Notes: a model not told the origin generated them from the letters alone. Positions 11,401-24,600 are shown, numbered from the stretch's first letter. The stretch is DNA of 64,000 nt from Symsagittifera roscoffensis (GCF_963678635.1 NC_087066.1:14921171-14985170), one strand, 5' to 3'. Made by a program: numbers and translations.

Positions 11401-14400
11401 ACGGTTTGCCCAGTAGAAAGCCGACATATTTTTGGCCCATTTTCAAAACCCACGGGCCGTGTTGATATTTTTTTTTCACCTAGGGGAGAACCTCCCTTAG
11501 GTAAAACATTTACTACACACACCATGCGTTTGTGTCTATTATGAAAAAATGTCCAAATCCAACAATCAAAGTTCTATCAAAGATTGTTCTGATAATAGTA
11601 TTTCCTGTTTTCGACTGAATGGTTCTCTGCAGACCTGAGAGAGGCGAGTGATTTGGAGTGATGGGCCGCAATGTCCACTATGTGATCACTCAACTCCTCC
11701 GTCTGCTGCGACTCGGAACAACTTTCAAACCTCATCATCTGCAAAATCAATACACTAAAAGAGTCGGAAAATAGGAATTTTTAACTGATAAGTATCCATA
11801 GATTATTGCATTTGATGCAATTTGTTAGAAGTTGATGTAAAAAACCTTCTAGAAACACATCCAATTTTCAAATTAAATTCTGTTGTTGCAAGAAGTATTT
11901 CGTTTGCCTATTATTCAGCAAATCACAAAACACAAAAATATTTGATAAATCAGCAAATCATAAAATTATTCTTCTTCATTCAAAATGGTACTTCAATTCA
12001 ACATATAACTCAAAAAATGTCCTTTCAAAAAATTCAGTTTCATCTACCTTGAGGGAGTTTTGGGTAATCAAAGCTTTAAGAGAAGCTAGGAAATCGTTGA
12101 ATTCTGGCTGGATGAAGTGACAATTCAGGAAGGTCAATTGGACAAAGTTGCGGCGGTCTTCGGGAAGGGATCTGATACTGGATAAAGTCTCCGAAATCTA
12201 AAAAGTAATAAACTTGAACATTAAGTAGTCATTTATTTTTTCGGTCGAATTTGGTCAATGGCCAAAGCACTTACCCATTGCTCGTCGCATAATGTGCTTT
12301 CAATAACCAGTTTCAGCTCCGTCGACTCTTTTTCTAAAAAAAAATTCCCTCAAAATGAGCAAAACCAACCATAACTGCAAATCTTTATGCATATTAGAAA
12401 TAAGAGCACTTTTGATACTATAGTTTTATATCTTCTGTAACCAAATCTAGAAAATTTAAAAATAAAATAATCTGAAAACTCTTTTAATCTCAACTAAAAA
12501 CTTTATTCGTATGTATCTTAACAACCTAAACCTAGAAAGGGTAAAAATATAGTCATAATTAGTGTTACCTTCGTTTTGAGGCACTTCACGTACACTTCCA
12601 CTGACACTCTCAGAAAGCGACTGCTCATCATACTCGTAACTCTTTATCTCATTCACCACAGGGTTAAACTTCACATTCTTGCCGTTAGGGGGCGACCCAG
12701 GTGACTCATCCTCCTTTTTCACATGTTTCCCATCTTCCTCACTCGAAATATTAATCATAGAATCGGTTTCGGCTTCCGCATTTTTAGCATTCTTCAAGGA
12801 GACTATAAAACGATCATCCTCGTCTGTTCCTTGAATGTAATTGGCTGCCAAAACTTGTTCGGCAGTTTGACTCGGCACGCTGTCTATACTTCGCAGACTT
12901 CGCGTGTCGGCGCCCTCGGGCTCCATGCTTGCCGCGTCGTCGTCCATCTGCTCGCCGGGTGTTGCGTCATCAGTGATGTCATATTCGTTTTGGAAGTCGC
13001 CTAGAAAATAATTAGGAATTAAAGTTTTCTTTCGATGCAAATTTAACGTTCAGTTGTCTTACTTGGCATTTTTTGTAAGCAATGAACTTTATTCCAGACA
13101 AATTGATCAAAAATAAAAAAAAATTATTGGTAGATCTAGCTTTTCTCGACATTTTGAAAACTTTTTTTTCGACTTAACGGCTTTCGTCTCACTTTTTTCT
13201 GTCTGCTAGTTTGTCGTACTATATTTGTGTTGTATTAAACGTTTTCTGCTTTATGGTTGTCGACTTAAACTCTGTCAGTTCAGTTTTTACAAAAGCCATG
13301 CTTGTGTTATAGTATGAACTATCTTTTTTTTCCAACCTATGTCGCAAATATTGTTGCGATAAAACATTGTTTCGATAAAAAGTGTTCATTTTGATCAATA
13401 ACCACCTATTAAGTACAGGTAATTCTAAAGATTTTATTACAGACTAATATTGTTCCGACTTTCGTAACAATAGTAACGGAAAATTTGTGCTCGGGGTGTT
13501 TACTTTTCTTCAGACGAATTTCGACTTTTAAACTAGCCATTTTTGTTGGAATTTTTCGTATCATTCAAAAAGTATTGTTGTCCTGAGCTTCAATTTGGAA
13601 AGATATTTCACCGGTGATAATTTTTCGTAAAGTTATGGGAGTTTAAAAATTGCCATTTTGAGAATTAACGCGCGATATATTTCGCCCTATTAACGCGTAA
13701 GCGGAGCTTTAATCCGTCATAAAAATCGTTCCATATTGGTTGAAGGAAGCTTATTTGCCATAATTGATTTGTTACTAGGAGCGAAATATATCACTTTGTA
13801 CTTAATATGGCGTGTGAGGGGATGATTTTTTACAAAAAATCTGAAATTAAAAAAAATCCAATTTATTTTCATTACATTTAATTTTTTCCTTTTATTACTG
13901 CTGCATAGACTGCTCTGTAAGTTGCGGCATGTTAGTTGTTAAAGTTCTTTTTTTTAAAATTAACTGGTAATACTAATGCGTCATAATTGGCGTGAGTCAA
14001 TTGAGTCACCTAATTGGCGTGAGTCACTTTCACGAAGACTCATTCAGAAATTTTGCAGTTTTACTCATTCAGTTTTTCCCAGTAGCGTTATCGGTCATAT
14101 TTTTGCTTGTGTATGCGAAGTGCAGCAACGCCTTTGTGTCAAATTGTGTATACCACCTTGAAATTCTACATATATATAATTCGTGGACACCATGTGGGCA
14201 GTATATGCAATTTTATAGCTTATTGGCTGACGACTTTATCTTTTCTACCCAATTTTGTTAAGATCAATAAGAATCTGGCACTCTATTTTTTATTGCTGAA
14301 AAAAAATATTCCCTCAAGGAAGTCAGTAAAAAACGTAAACAAAATTAATCATGAAAAATCTGTTACTTTTTTAACTTTTTTTTTGGTTTTCTAGTTCATT

Positions 14401-15428
14401 CTTCAATTTCATCGATCGAAAACATCTTTGCTACTTCTTGAGGGCCAAGCTATTTTAACCCTATACTTGTTGTATCGCAAGGGTTGCAACGCTCAGCTTC
14501 GACTCTGTGTAGAAAATGTTTTTACACAAAAAAACTGTTTCTTACTGCTGTCCAAGTTAGTTCTAGAATGCGACTGAGAATCAGTGAGCGACTCCCCATC
14601 GTTCATGTCCAGAATGTTGGGAGTGTAGTCTTCGTCTCCTTCGGCGAGGAGGTTCTCGGTCGAGCTGAAGTCGGGTGGGTCGAAGATGTTCACCCCACTC
14701 TCCGCCGACTCACCTCCTGCCGAGTGAACCACACTCACTGCACTGCGGTTGGATGCTGCACTCACAGCTCCTGAAAAAATACATCACCTAATTGAGGTGG
14801 CATTTTTTGAAAAATTTATTCAATCACCATTCATGCAAATGGTATCAAAAAAATAATTATTCAGTTTGAGAAATTTGAAATGGAGTTTGAGCTAGCTTTT
14901 TCATTGCAAATCGTAAATTAGAACCATGTCATTAATAGAGAGCCTTAAAAATTTGAAATATTCTTGTTCAAATCTAAAAGGGTGAAAAATTATCCAAATT
15001 TGTTCATTGCAATACTCACCAGTCAAATTACTTTTTTGCCTTATCGTTCAGAAAAGGAAAGAGCAAAAGGGCAGAATGATCGTCGCTACTTACATTCTGA
15101 CCAGCAATTTCCTCTGTTTAAAAGCGCAAATATCACTGATTATAACCGATTTATTTTGTTTCAAAGCGTGATTATTACTAACTCTTGATATTTCTCTGGT
15201 TATTATTGGGATCCTGCTTCACACTCATCACAGATCCAGGCCTGACCACGTCCTCCGCCTCATCCTCCCTCATCTGCTGTCTACTCCGAAGTCTGTCTCT
15301 ATTGCTAGACTGCATGTCATCAGTCTGACTATTTTCCCTCGAACCCACTGCTTGTTTCCTCAATCTGCACTTGGAACTCTTCTTGTCTTTAGGCGGCTCC
15401 GGATGCCCCGATTTGTCTTTTTGGGACT
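7390..15428 (-). CDS. Nine-exon gene, acidic Ser-rich N-part and leucine-rich repeat C-part
   Basis: Exons in order of transcription are 15428-15183, 14770-14546, 13000-12569, 12333-12275, 12197-12048, 11738-11635, 11190-11036, 10622-10400 and 7552-7390 (TGA at 7392-7390). Every junction is GT-AG and the frame stays open across all of them (584 residues from the first exon shown). The first three exons encode charged, Ser/Glu/Asp-rich sequence with Lys/Arg patches and no visible domain, probably disordered. The last six encode leucine-rich repeats of the LxxLxLxxC/N type, including LKELKLIGC, LHSLDLSEND, LEVLSLKRCN and LNTLDLSDNS. LRRs usually serve protein binding; the partner and function are not recognised. 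The last intron (about 2.85 kb) contains the copied TTTA/minisatellite block. The true start codon is not settled: no convincing ATG precedes the first exon listed, and an upstream exon is proposed at 17954-18010. Confidence 0.78.
8063..8876. repeat. Second copy of the TTTA-rich block
   Basis: Aligns with window positions 1 to about 807 (ATATCGCGCTATGTCACGTG at 8063 matches position 1) with only scattered differences, including both upstream 305-bp units. At CATTT (8872-8876) it switches directly into the minisatellite instead of continuing into the third unit and the fusion gene. Confidence 0.9.
8877..9383. repeat. Second copy of the 76-bp minisatellite end
   Basis: Matches about 4321-4834, through the same unit variants in the same order and the trailing GTATTGCGCGTAGCGCCTATG. 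Homology stops after CCTATGTT at 9383. It lies in the last intron of the minus-strand LRR gene. Confidence 0.9.
9410..9610 (+). repeat. Diverged dispersed repeat, copy 1
   Basis: Shares TATTGTTGTC, GAGCT, TAAAGTTATG and the following GCGG/TTTAAATC-type order with 13555-13750 in the same orientation. No coding capacity; probably an old non-autonomous element. Both copies sit in introns of the LRR gene. Confidence 0.5.
13555..13750 (+). repeat. Diverged dispersed repeat, copy 2
   Basis: Counterpart of 9410-9610 (TATTGTTGTCCTGAGCTTCA, TAAAGTTATGGGAGTTT). It lies in the 1545-bp intron 13001-14545. The rest of that intron (13760-14540) shows nothing beyond AT-rich sequence and a GCGAAG/CAGCTTCG-type fragment near 14480. 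Confidence 0.5.
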
Positions 15429-15929
15429 CTAAAAAATGTTGGCGGATCAACAAATTTAGAGAACTTCAAAACTGTATAAGCACAAAAATTCGTGGTCGTT
15501 CATTAGTGGACTTTCATACATGTACCATTAACCTAAATCAACACTTGTACGTGTCCAGCAACTATACGTTTTTTTGATAGATTTACAAAAAGTATGGTAA
15601 AAAATACAATTTTTCTCGATTACAAGTCTAATTCCGGATTGCAGAATGGAACAATTTAGCCGTTGCTACAGAAGTATCACATAAAGTTTCCATCATAGTT
15701 CATTTAGTGCATCGATTTCTAATTAGAGCGTTTTTTGCTAGTGGGGAAATTTTTATGATTTTTAAGAACCCGAAGTACAATCGAAAGCGTTATAATAATT
15801 GAGGTTTCTGCGATTCGCAGATGACCTATTATATGAAGGGCTATCCAGCCTGTCTAAACATAGTCCGTTTATCTTATAATATGACACCGCGCTCGATGAT
15901 GAACAACTGCTCTTTAATGAAGACATAAC

Positions 15930-16170
15930 CCTAGGCCCAGTGGCGTGCGCAGAAATTTTTTTAAGGGGGGTTTCGAAAAATTTACAAAATGATTCGATAA
16001 TGATTGTCACTTTTTGGAAAATGACAAAAAAATGCGTTTTTTTCGGCGCGCGCTCCCCCCTCAAATTTGGTTACATCGGCGCCAAAGGCGCTTTTAGAAA
16101 AATTTTGCGGTTGGTCATCCAAAAATGGATGTCGTAAAGTTAAACCAAAGGGCCCTTTGGGAAAAAATGG
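15930..16170. mobile_element. Possible interspersed repeat fragment
   Basis: Begins with a GGCGTGCGCAGAAATTTTTT and GGGGGG signature and contains GGCGCGCGCTCCCCCC, unlike the AT-rich intron around it. This composition resembles the ends of non-autonomous elements seen in many animal genomes, but no terminal repeats were established. Confidence 0.3.
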
Positions 16171-16559
16171 CAACCAGAATCGAGTGCGGGGAATTGAGTG
16201 CTATGGCTTAGGCCATAGAAAAATCCTTGAACATTCTAACTGATTTTAAATGTGTTTGAGTTAAATTTTTGTTAAAAACTTGATCAAAAAATTAACAAAA
16301 AACTTCTCCATTTTTTACCGGATTGTCAAAAATACAAAAAATTGGTCGAATATTTTTCAACGACGCAATATAAGATGACTAACCCAATAAAAATAAGCCG
16401 AGACCATTTATGCGAAAAAAAAGACGGAAAATTTTTTTTAAATCAGAGTTAAAAAATTTACAAATAACAAAACGAAAGCAGACAAACGATAATTCTGACG
16501 ATTCAAACTTTCCCAGAGAAAACATTTTCAGTTTTATTTATGCATCTTGAAAAAAAGTT

Positions 16560-17400
16560 GAATCGTCGGCGATGGACGTGGCCTGTTCTGTGAGCTCAGT
16601 GACAGTGAACTGTCGTAGTTGAAAACCGTGTTGGTGGGTGGCTGTCTGGAGTTGAGATGTTAGGGTGCTCAAGAAGCATCTCTCCAAAATCTTCACTGCT
16701 GGGAAAAGTAGGGAGATCGGCCTGTAAGAGGAGCTTTCTCCAGCTGGTTTTCTACGCTTCAGGATCGGACTGATGACGGACTTCTTCCAGATTGAGGGGA
16801 TTTGGCACCTTGCAAGTGATGTGTTAAAAACTCCGCGAGGTAGTCAATAGCGGAATCTCCCAGGTGCTTGAGTTGTAGCATGGTGATGCCGTCAGGTCCT
16901 GCTGCTTTTGAATTCCTGGCCTGTTTGATAGCCTTGAATGCCTGGAGGCGGGAGATGGTAGGGGCGTCTTCGACTGATTGTCTTTTGATCTCCTTGGTTA
17001 TTTGAAGGGAAGGGCTCGTGGTTTTATGGATGGCCGGAGAGGTTAATTGGACGTTGAAGAGGTGACTGATCTGTTTTGGGTCGGTGAAGTTTTCTTACTT
17101 TGTTCAGCTTGAATTTAATCGGTTCATTTCTGTTGCTCTTTGGAGTCTTGTTGTCCAGGGCTTGGATAGTGCTCCAAAGCTTCTTTGTGACTGCCCGGTG
17201 ATCAAAGATCTCAAAGATGTCCGTTGATCTCAACAAATTGCTTCCATTTGGCAGTCTTCTCCTCTCGTATTGCCATCTGGATGCAGTTATTGAGTGTCTC
17301 GACGCAAGGCGAGGTTGGATCGGCTGTTCTCAGAGCGTCTCGCTCCTTTATACATCTGGCTGCTCTCATATGGATGTCGTTCTTGATTAGGTAAGCAGCG
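16560..17400 (-). pseudogene. Non-LTR retrotransposon reverse transcriptase relic
   Basis: Read on the minus strand, 17400-17190 gives the pre-RT region (AIREEKTAKWKQFVE, then after a frameshift KKLWSTIQALDNK). 17000-16800 gives the first RT blocks (NSKAAGPDGITMLQLKHLG and DYLAEFL). 16760-16600 gives an RPISLL-like block, an ILERC-like block and HQHGF, spread over shifted frames. The order is that of LINE-type reverse transcriptases (CR1/Jockey/I-like grade). Several frameshifts and stops are present, and the copy ends before the catalytic Asp-Asp block, so it is dead. It lies inside the intron upstream of the LRR gene exon at 15428, on the same strand. Confidence 0.8.
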
Positions 17401-17953
17401 ATCTCACTTAATTACATACCCAACTTACCTACCGGCAGTTAATTCCCATCAACAAAACTACTCCAATTAACCTAAAACCAACGAATGCTTCTCATTAGAA
17501 TAAAACCCTGACTAAATATAACGGAAGAATTATGCAAATATACAAAAAACATGTCCTTAAAGAAACTTTTTCAAGTGAAACTACTCTAAACACTCGAATT
17601 TTTGTGCGCTGCTCTTAGAAACTTAGATTTCAACAACAAATAACCCCAGAAACTATTTATCAATATCCTTAACTTTTTTTTATTAGCAAACGTTAAATTC
17701 ATATGTAGAGTAGAATGTAACCGAGATTGAATTTGGGTAATCATAACTTTAAAAAATCTTTTTACACAATAACAAGGTTTACGCAATGTTTTGGGCAACA
17801 TTTAAAATAGAAATTCTAGTACAGTTATTTGATCTCATATTGTTTGCTCTCAATTTTGACTGAATTTGTAATTCGGTTAAGCGAGTCGTTCGTCGGCTGT
17901 TGTCGTCTGGTCGTCCGATCTGCCCGACTTGACGACGTCGAAGTCCGAGTTAC

Positions 17954-18010
17954 TTTCTGTGTCCGAGAAACCCTCGGCAAAATAACTTCTAGTCTGCTTG
18001 GGTTTAAATG
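17954..18010 (-). CDS. Candidate upstream exon of the LRR gene
   Basis: The acceptor TTCTGTTTTAG ends at 18011. The frame reads FKPKQTRSYFAEGFSDTE. A donor-like A|GTAACT at 17954/17953 leaves phase 1, which fits the phase-2 start of the exon at 15428. If that donor is not used, the frame continues to a stop at 17879-17877 (ending TTTADERLA), giving an alternative terminal exon. The acidic/Ser composition matches the next exons, which is the main support. No upstream coding exon was found. Confidence 0.45.
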
Positions 18011-18930
18011 CTAAAACAGAAAAAATGTGTTGGAACAAAGTGCGTTGTTAACATTGCCATAAAGACCAGAGGAGACAAAATAAAAATTAAACTGAAATTT
18101 AAATACATTTACGTTTTTAAATAAATTCTTTTTTGATATGTTCTTTTTATGAGAATCCTTCTCTTTTTTATGGCTCAAAGTTCATTGTTTTGATATTTCG
18201 ACTCTTGAATCAAAATGTTTGAATTTAGTTGACTGAAACTTTACAAATAAAAAATTTGAAGTGTTTTTTAAAACATAACAGCTCAGTCAACGTTTTGTAA
18301 TTTTGGGTCGTTAACAAAAAATACCCAATTTTTGATAGAGAAACTGTGAATAGAAAATGAAAAAAAGAAAAGAAAGATTTCAAGAAGATTATAAACTACT
18401 TACAATATAAATCTGAAGACAGAAGAAGAAATCAGTCGGGTGAAGTGAGAGCCAATCAAGTTGCGTGGATCGGTTGCATTGCACACGACACGAGTACACA
18501 ACACGACTTGAAGAAGATAAATAGAATAGAAATTTCCACTCGGGTCACGAGAGTTCAGAAGAGTAGTAAAAAGTAAGGTCAAGGTGTGAAAAGAATAATC
18601 AGTCAGTTAAGAATGCACTTGCAGAGAAATAATAGTCAGATCTATTAGAGAATTCAAATACCAATTTAACATGATTTATTATAATTTAACGCTTTAACTT
18701 TGGGCATAGAACGTCCAATCCATACAAAATTATGGCCAATGTACTATAAAACACCTTGATTGAGCAATCAAAAGTACTCAACAAAAAATCATGATACATA
18801 ATTTTCACTGAAGATAAAATTGAGAGAGAAAAGAACGTTATTAGATATAAAATTAAGATTTTTTTAAGAAAACATTGTATTAGAAATTATTGTATTTTTT
18901 TAGAAAACTAATTTTTTCGGCATTTTAGCC
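18011..18930. other. Region upstream of the LRR gene, nothing firm
   Basis: AT-rich. On the minus strand a less AT-rich stretch at 18600-18410 ends in a strong donor-like GTAAGTAG and could be a 5' untranslated exon, but it has no usable start codon in frame with the next exon. No promoter motif is clear. Confidence 0.3.
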
Positions 18931-19630
18931 TTTTTTATGTTGGTTGTAATTATTCCAACTTTATTTGTTAAAGTTTCAAATTTAAGTTTTTTTTTCTTTT
19001 TTTTTCCCGTCTTGTTAGGTTTCGGCATATATTATATCGGCTCAGTGGGTTCATATCGCGTTACATGGTTCAACGAGCCTTTTTTTGTGTGTATGTGTTT
19101 TGAGGTGGACTTGATAACCATTTATTAGTCTTGAGTTTTTTTGAGTACTTTTTTTGGCTTTTTTTTCTGTTTCTTTCGGCTTAAATTTCATCGTCAATTT
19201 GCACCGTTTGACAAGCAAAACTTTTTTTGCGTGTGTGTGTGCTTTGAGCGTGAGAAGGACTTAATAATTTTTTACTAGTGTTAATTTTTTTTTCGGCTCG
19301 ATAGGTTTCGGCCCAAACATATCAGCTTATTAACTTCATATTGCGTCGTTCGACAAGCTGCATGTGAGTGTGTTTTGAAGGTGAGAGGACCTAATAACTT
19401 TTTAATAACTTTAATTTTTTTTGAATTTTTAGGCCTTTCTTGTTATTTTTTAAATTTTTTTTCAGCTTCATAGGTTTCGTCCAATACTCTATCGGCTTAA
19501 TGTCATCATATTGTTTCATTTGACCCTCGAATAAAGTTTGTGTGCTTGTGATGTGGGTGAGGGACTTGAAAATTTTTTAAAATATTTTTTCGGCCTAAAA
19601 GGTTTCTGCTACGGTATTTTCGGCTTTGTC
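18930..19630. repeat. Degenerate tandem repeat, about four copies of 130-175 bp
   Basis: Each copy has TTTCGGC or TAGGTTTCG, then a TATCGGCTTA-like segment, a TTGACAAG/TTCGACAAG core, a GTGTGTGTTTTGAG-like G/T-rich part and a GGACTTAATAA-like part followed by a long T run. Marks recur near 19115, 19263, 19393 and 19568. Well diverged, non-coding. Confidence 0.65.
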
Positions 19631-20158
19631 ACCTCTTGATAAATTTTCTTTCGATGCTTACTGTATTTTTTATTTTATCTTTTATTTCGATAGATCTAGT
19701 TTTGTCGACCTTTTCCATTTTTTTTTCGACGTAGCCGAAAAGTGTATCACAAGTGTATCACAAGTGCTGGCAAGCTCAGCTTCGCCTCTGAGTCATATGT
19801 TAGGACCATAAAAACAGATTCATTCAATAAAGATTTGGTGCAAATCCGATTGTCCCCTATCTTCCAAAGTTAAGCATGAAAGTAGGACATGAAACCAAAC
19901 AACTCGAGCAAACTTTTTGCTTGCGAAAGCATTAAAAACCTCAAGCCGTGGGTATCATATCACCGCAAAGTGAAGCAAGGACGCACGACTCAACTTTTTA
20001 TTTCAAAACTGAACAAAAAAACGGAAATTTCGCAGAGACATTTCGGTCAACATTTTTAATTCAAAACTGGACAAAAAAATTGAGTTTTCGAAAGAAAAAA
20101 GAAAAAAAGGAAACTTTTTTCAATTTTTTAAAAAAATTGTTGCACTTAATGACATTTC

Positions 20159-20230
20159 AAGGATATACCTCAGTGGTACAGCAGTCCGCTGCAACTTGAG
20201 AAGTCCTTGGTTGAAATCTTAGTCTCCCCT
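20159..20230 (+). pseudogene. tRNA-Cys pseudogene
   Basis: 72-nt alignment with the array consensus, anticodon loop CTGCAAC (GCA). D-arm CCTC, the anticodon stem and the T-loop (TTGAAAT) are damaged. First recognisable full-length unit at the old edge. Confidence 0.6.
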
Positions 20231-20336
20231 AACTGTTGAAGCTTGAAATAGTTTTTAAAGCTTTGACTTCTGGAAAAAACGAAGATTGAAAATGACTTTT
20301 GCTGTTCGATAATTTGAAATTGCAATAGTAATGAAC

Positions 20337-20408
20337 GAGGGTAAAGCTCAGTGGTAGAGAATTCGACTGCAGAATGAAAGGTCCCTGGTATAAATCCGAG
20401 TGTCCCCT
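20337..20408 (+). pseudogene. tRNA-Cys pseudogene (D-type position)
   Basis: 72 nt, GCA anticodon, intact GCTCAGTGGTAGAG box A region, T-loop changed to TATAAAT. Followed by the D-type spacer. Confidence 0.6.
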
Positions 20409-21556
20409 AACACATGGAAATTTCAACTAATTTTTTTTTCATTCGAAAATTTGAAACGAGGAAAAAAAATTATTATCACAAAATAAGTTAGAATGAAACA
20501 CAAGAAAGCTGTTTTGTGACCATTTTGTTTGACGAAACAATTTAAAAAAAATAAAATGAGTCAATTTTTGACAACTAGTTGGAAAAATAAAAATCTAAAC
20601 AAAGCTAGGAAATTTAATCATATTTTAAAACTCCGTTTAGTATTAAATAACTCACTTCAATCTAAGTTTTTGATTGATAAAGTATCGAATTTGAACAGAA
20701 AAACTGAATTTTTGAACAAACTGAAAACGAAGAAAAAGGGACCTATCTATGAATGTTTTCTCAAAAGTATAACTCTTAACCAACATTACGGTCTTATAGC
20801 TCAGTGGTAGTAGAGCATTCAACAGCAGATCGTGAGGTCAGCGGAGCAAAATCGTGCGTACCCTATTACCTCGAAGTGAAGCGTGGACGCAAGAGTTAAC
20901 ATAAAAAGTTTCAACCAAAATTTTTGATTTCGAAAGCATCAAACTTGGGCAAAAAGACTGAGTTTTCGAAAGAACGGAATAAAAAGAAAAGAGACTTTTT
21001 TGATTATTCTGAAAAATTTATTATTTCTAAAGAACCCTACGCGGATATAGCTCGGTGAACGGAAGAAAAGAAGAGAAAATTTCTATAAAATATTACTCAA
21101 CAATCATACGCGGATATAGCTCAGTGGTGGAGCATTCGACTACAGCTCGAGAGGCTCTTAGTTTGCATCTGAGTGTCACTTAACTAATGTAACTTCGAAA
21201 TATTTTGTTTTCATGCGAAAGTATGAAACGTGGACAAAAAGATTGACTTCTCGAAATAAGTTGATATGAAAATCAAAAAATTGTTTTAGGATCATTTCTT
21301 TGGACAAACTAAAAACAAAAAAAGAAATCAATTTCTGACTATCATTTGAACAATTAAAATCTAAACATAGGTAGGAAACTTAATCATTTTTCAAGGCGTC
21401 GAATAAAGTTGAATAATTATTTTCAACCGCGGTTTTTTATTGCGAAAGTATCGAATTTGGACAGAAAAACTCAATTTTTAATCACACTGAAAACGAAGAA
21501 AAAGGGAACTATTTACGAAGAAACTCTTAAAATTTTTTACTCTAGATTCACATTGG

Positions 21557-21628
21557 GGTGATATAACTCAGTGGAATAGCATTCGACTGCGGATCACGAG
21601 TTCTTCGGTTCAAATCCAAATGCCCCCT
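21557..21628 (+). pseudogene. tRNA-Cys pseudogene
   Basis: Full-length A-type copy. Anticodon loop CTGCGGA still reads GCG/GCA-like, but the D-arm AACTC and acceptor pairing (GGTGATA with TGCCCCC) are impaired. Confidence 0.55.
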
Positions 21629-24600
21629 AAAACATTCTAACGCGAACTTGTTTTTAACGAAAAAGTGTCAAACTTGGACAAACACCCTGAATTCTAGAAA
21701 AAAAAGAATCTGAAAAGTTTTTGACTAGTGTTCGGTAATACTAAATTGCAAGTTGCACGAACGGGGATATGGCTCATTGGTGAAAAACGCCAGAGCAAAA
21801 TGAGAGGTACGCAGTCGAACCTGTGCCTACATTTTCACCGCAAAGAAAAACCTGGACGCAAGAAAATAAATCTAAAATTTTCGATCAAAAATTTTCTGAT
21901 TTCGAAAGTATCAAACTCGAACAGAAAAGTGAATTTTTGAAAACACTGGAACTTTTGCTATTATTCTGTACAAATTATTACTCTTACCAACATTAGGGTA
22001 GTAGAGCTCAAAAGAAGAGAATTCAACAGCAGATCGAGAGCTCAGCGGAGCGAAATTGTGTGTAACCTATCACTTCAAAGTGAAGCAAGGACGCAAGATT
22101 TTTTACCAAAAGTTTTAACCAACCTTTCTTGATTTCGAAAGTATCAAATTTAGACGAAAAGACTGAATTTTCGGATGAACGGAAGAAACAAAGAGAACAT
22201 TTCTATAAAATATTACTCAACAATCATACGCGGATATGGCTCAGTGGTTGAGCATTCGACAAGAGTTCGAGAGGTCCTTAGTTTGCATAGGAATGTTTCC
22301 TAACACACGAAACTTCCAACAATTTTCAGTTCATGCGAAACTAAGAATTTCGGACAAAAAAAACTGATATCTCAAAATAAGTTGACATGAGAATCCAAAA
22401 ACTGTTTTAAGATCATTTCTTTGGAAAAACTAAAAAGGGAAAAAATCAGTTTATGACTATTATTTGAACAATCAAAATCTAAACACAGGTAGCAAGTTTA
22501 ACCAAGTTTTATGAATTCAAAGAGGATTATTTAAATCACTTCAATCGATGTTTTTGATTGAAAGCAACAAAATTGGACAGAAAAACCGAATTTTTGAAGA
22601 AACTAAAACGAAGAAAAACGGACCTAATTATGAAAATCCTCTAAAAATTTCTACTCCTAATGAACATTGCAGAGATATTGCTCAGTGGAAGAGCTTTCGA
22701 ATGCAGAGAAAGATTACACTGATTCCAATTAGAGTGTATCCTAACAGATTGACACTCGAACTTTTTTTGTTTGCAAAACTATCAAACTTGGCAAACCTTG
22801 AATACTAGAAAAAAACGAACTGAAAACTTTTTCAATACTTTTTGATAAGATAAATTTGCAACTTGTACGACCGGGAGTATAGCTCAGTGCTAGAGAATGC
22901 GAGTGCAGTTTGAGAGGCATGCGGTTCGTATCCATGTGTACCTTAACCCTGCAAGTACTCCTATCCAACATTCAGGTAGTACAGCTGTGGTAGAGAATTC
23001 AACAGCAGATCGAGAGGTCAGCGGAGCAAAATTGTGTGTAACCTATCACTTCAAAGTGAAGCACGGACGCAAAATTTATTACAGAAACTTTCAGCCAATT
23101 TTTTTGATTTCGAAAGTATCCATTTTAGACGAAACGGATGAATTTTCGAATGAACGAAAAAAAGAGAGAAGTTTTTTTAAAAAAATTACTCAACAATCTT
23201 ACGCGGACATAGCTCAAGGGTGGAGCATTCGACAAGAATTCGAGAGGTCCTTAGTTTGCATCCGAATGCCACCTAACACATGGAACTTCCAATTATTTTG
23301 TTTTCTAGAAACCAAGAAACTTGGACAAAAAGTTTGACTTCACAGAATGTGTCAAAAAAAATAAAAAAAACTGTTTTAGGATAATTTTTTTGGACGAACT
23401 AAAAAAGAAAAAAGGAATCAGTTTTTGACTTATATTTGAACAATCAAAACATAAGCATAGGTAGGAAACTTAATCATAATTCAAGACTTCAAAGGGGATT
23501 AAATAATTCTTTTCAATCGATGTTTTTGATGGCAAAAATAACAAAATTGGACAGAAAAACTGAATTTTTGAAGGAACTGAAAATGAAGAAAAAAGGACCT
23601 AATCATGAATAATCCCTAAATTTTTCTAGTACTAATATACGTTGCGGGGATAAAGCGCAGGGGAAGAGCATTCGACTGCAGAGCAAGATTAGCCTGTTTC
23701 GAATCCGAGTTTCTCCTAAAAGATAGACACTCGAAACTTTTTGTATGCAAAACTATCAAACTTGAACAAAATCGTTGAATTCTGGAAAAAAAAGAAACTA
23801 AAATGTTTTTAAATACTGTTTGATAAGATAAATTGCAACTTGTATGAACGTGGGCTTAGCTTAGTGCTAGAGAATGCAAAAGCAGTTTGAAAGGTATGCG
23901 GTTCGGAGACGTGTGTCTCTTAGCACCGCAAGTTGAAGCACGGACGCAATATATAAATGTATACAATTCGATCAATCTATTTTGATTTTGAAAGCACCAA
24001 ACTTGGACAAAAAAGTGAGTTTCAGAAAGAACGGAAAACGAAGAAAAAAGAAACTTTTTTTTAATATTCTTTAAAAAATATTACTCCTAACCAAAATTAC
24101 GGTAATATAGCTCGAGGTTAGAGAATTAAACGGCAGACCGAGAGGTCAGCGGAGCTAAATCGAGCGTACCCTATCACCTCAAATTGAAGCATGGACGCAA
24201 AAACTACTACAAAAACTTTCCACCAAACTTTTTGATTTCGAAGGTATCAAATTTGGACGAAAAGACTGAATTCTCGAAAGAACGAAAAAAAAACAACGGA
24301 GAAATTTTTTTTGACTTTTTTTGAAAAAATTAAAAATCCTAAACAGAATTACGGACATATGGCTCAGTGGTAGGTTATTCAACAGCAGATCGAGATTTCC
24401 TCAGTTGGCATACGAATGTCGCCTAAAACATCGAAATTCCAACTACTTTTTTTTTCCAACGACTTCTCAAAATGATGTGGAATGAAAATCAAAATACTGT
24501 TTTAGGATAGCTTCTTTAGAAAAATTGAAAAAGAAACTAGGAATCAACTTTCGACTACAATTTGAAAAATCTAAATCTAAACAGGAAGGAAATTTAATCA

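Noticed and set aside
11280-11525. 81-residue minus-strand frame inside an intron of the LRR gene
   Set aside because: No domain recognised, no splice sites in phase with neighbouring exons, and the flanking exons join well without it.
15762-15930. Minus-strand Ser-rich frame (starts MSSLKSSCSSSSAVSYY) as another exon of the LRR gene
   Set aside because: No donor in the phase needed by the next exon; the phase-1 donor available would create a stop at the junction.
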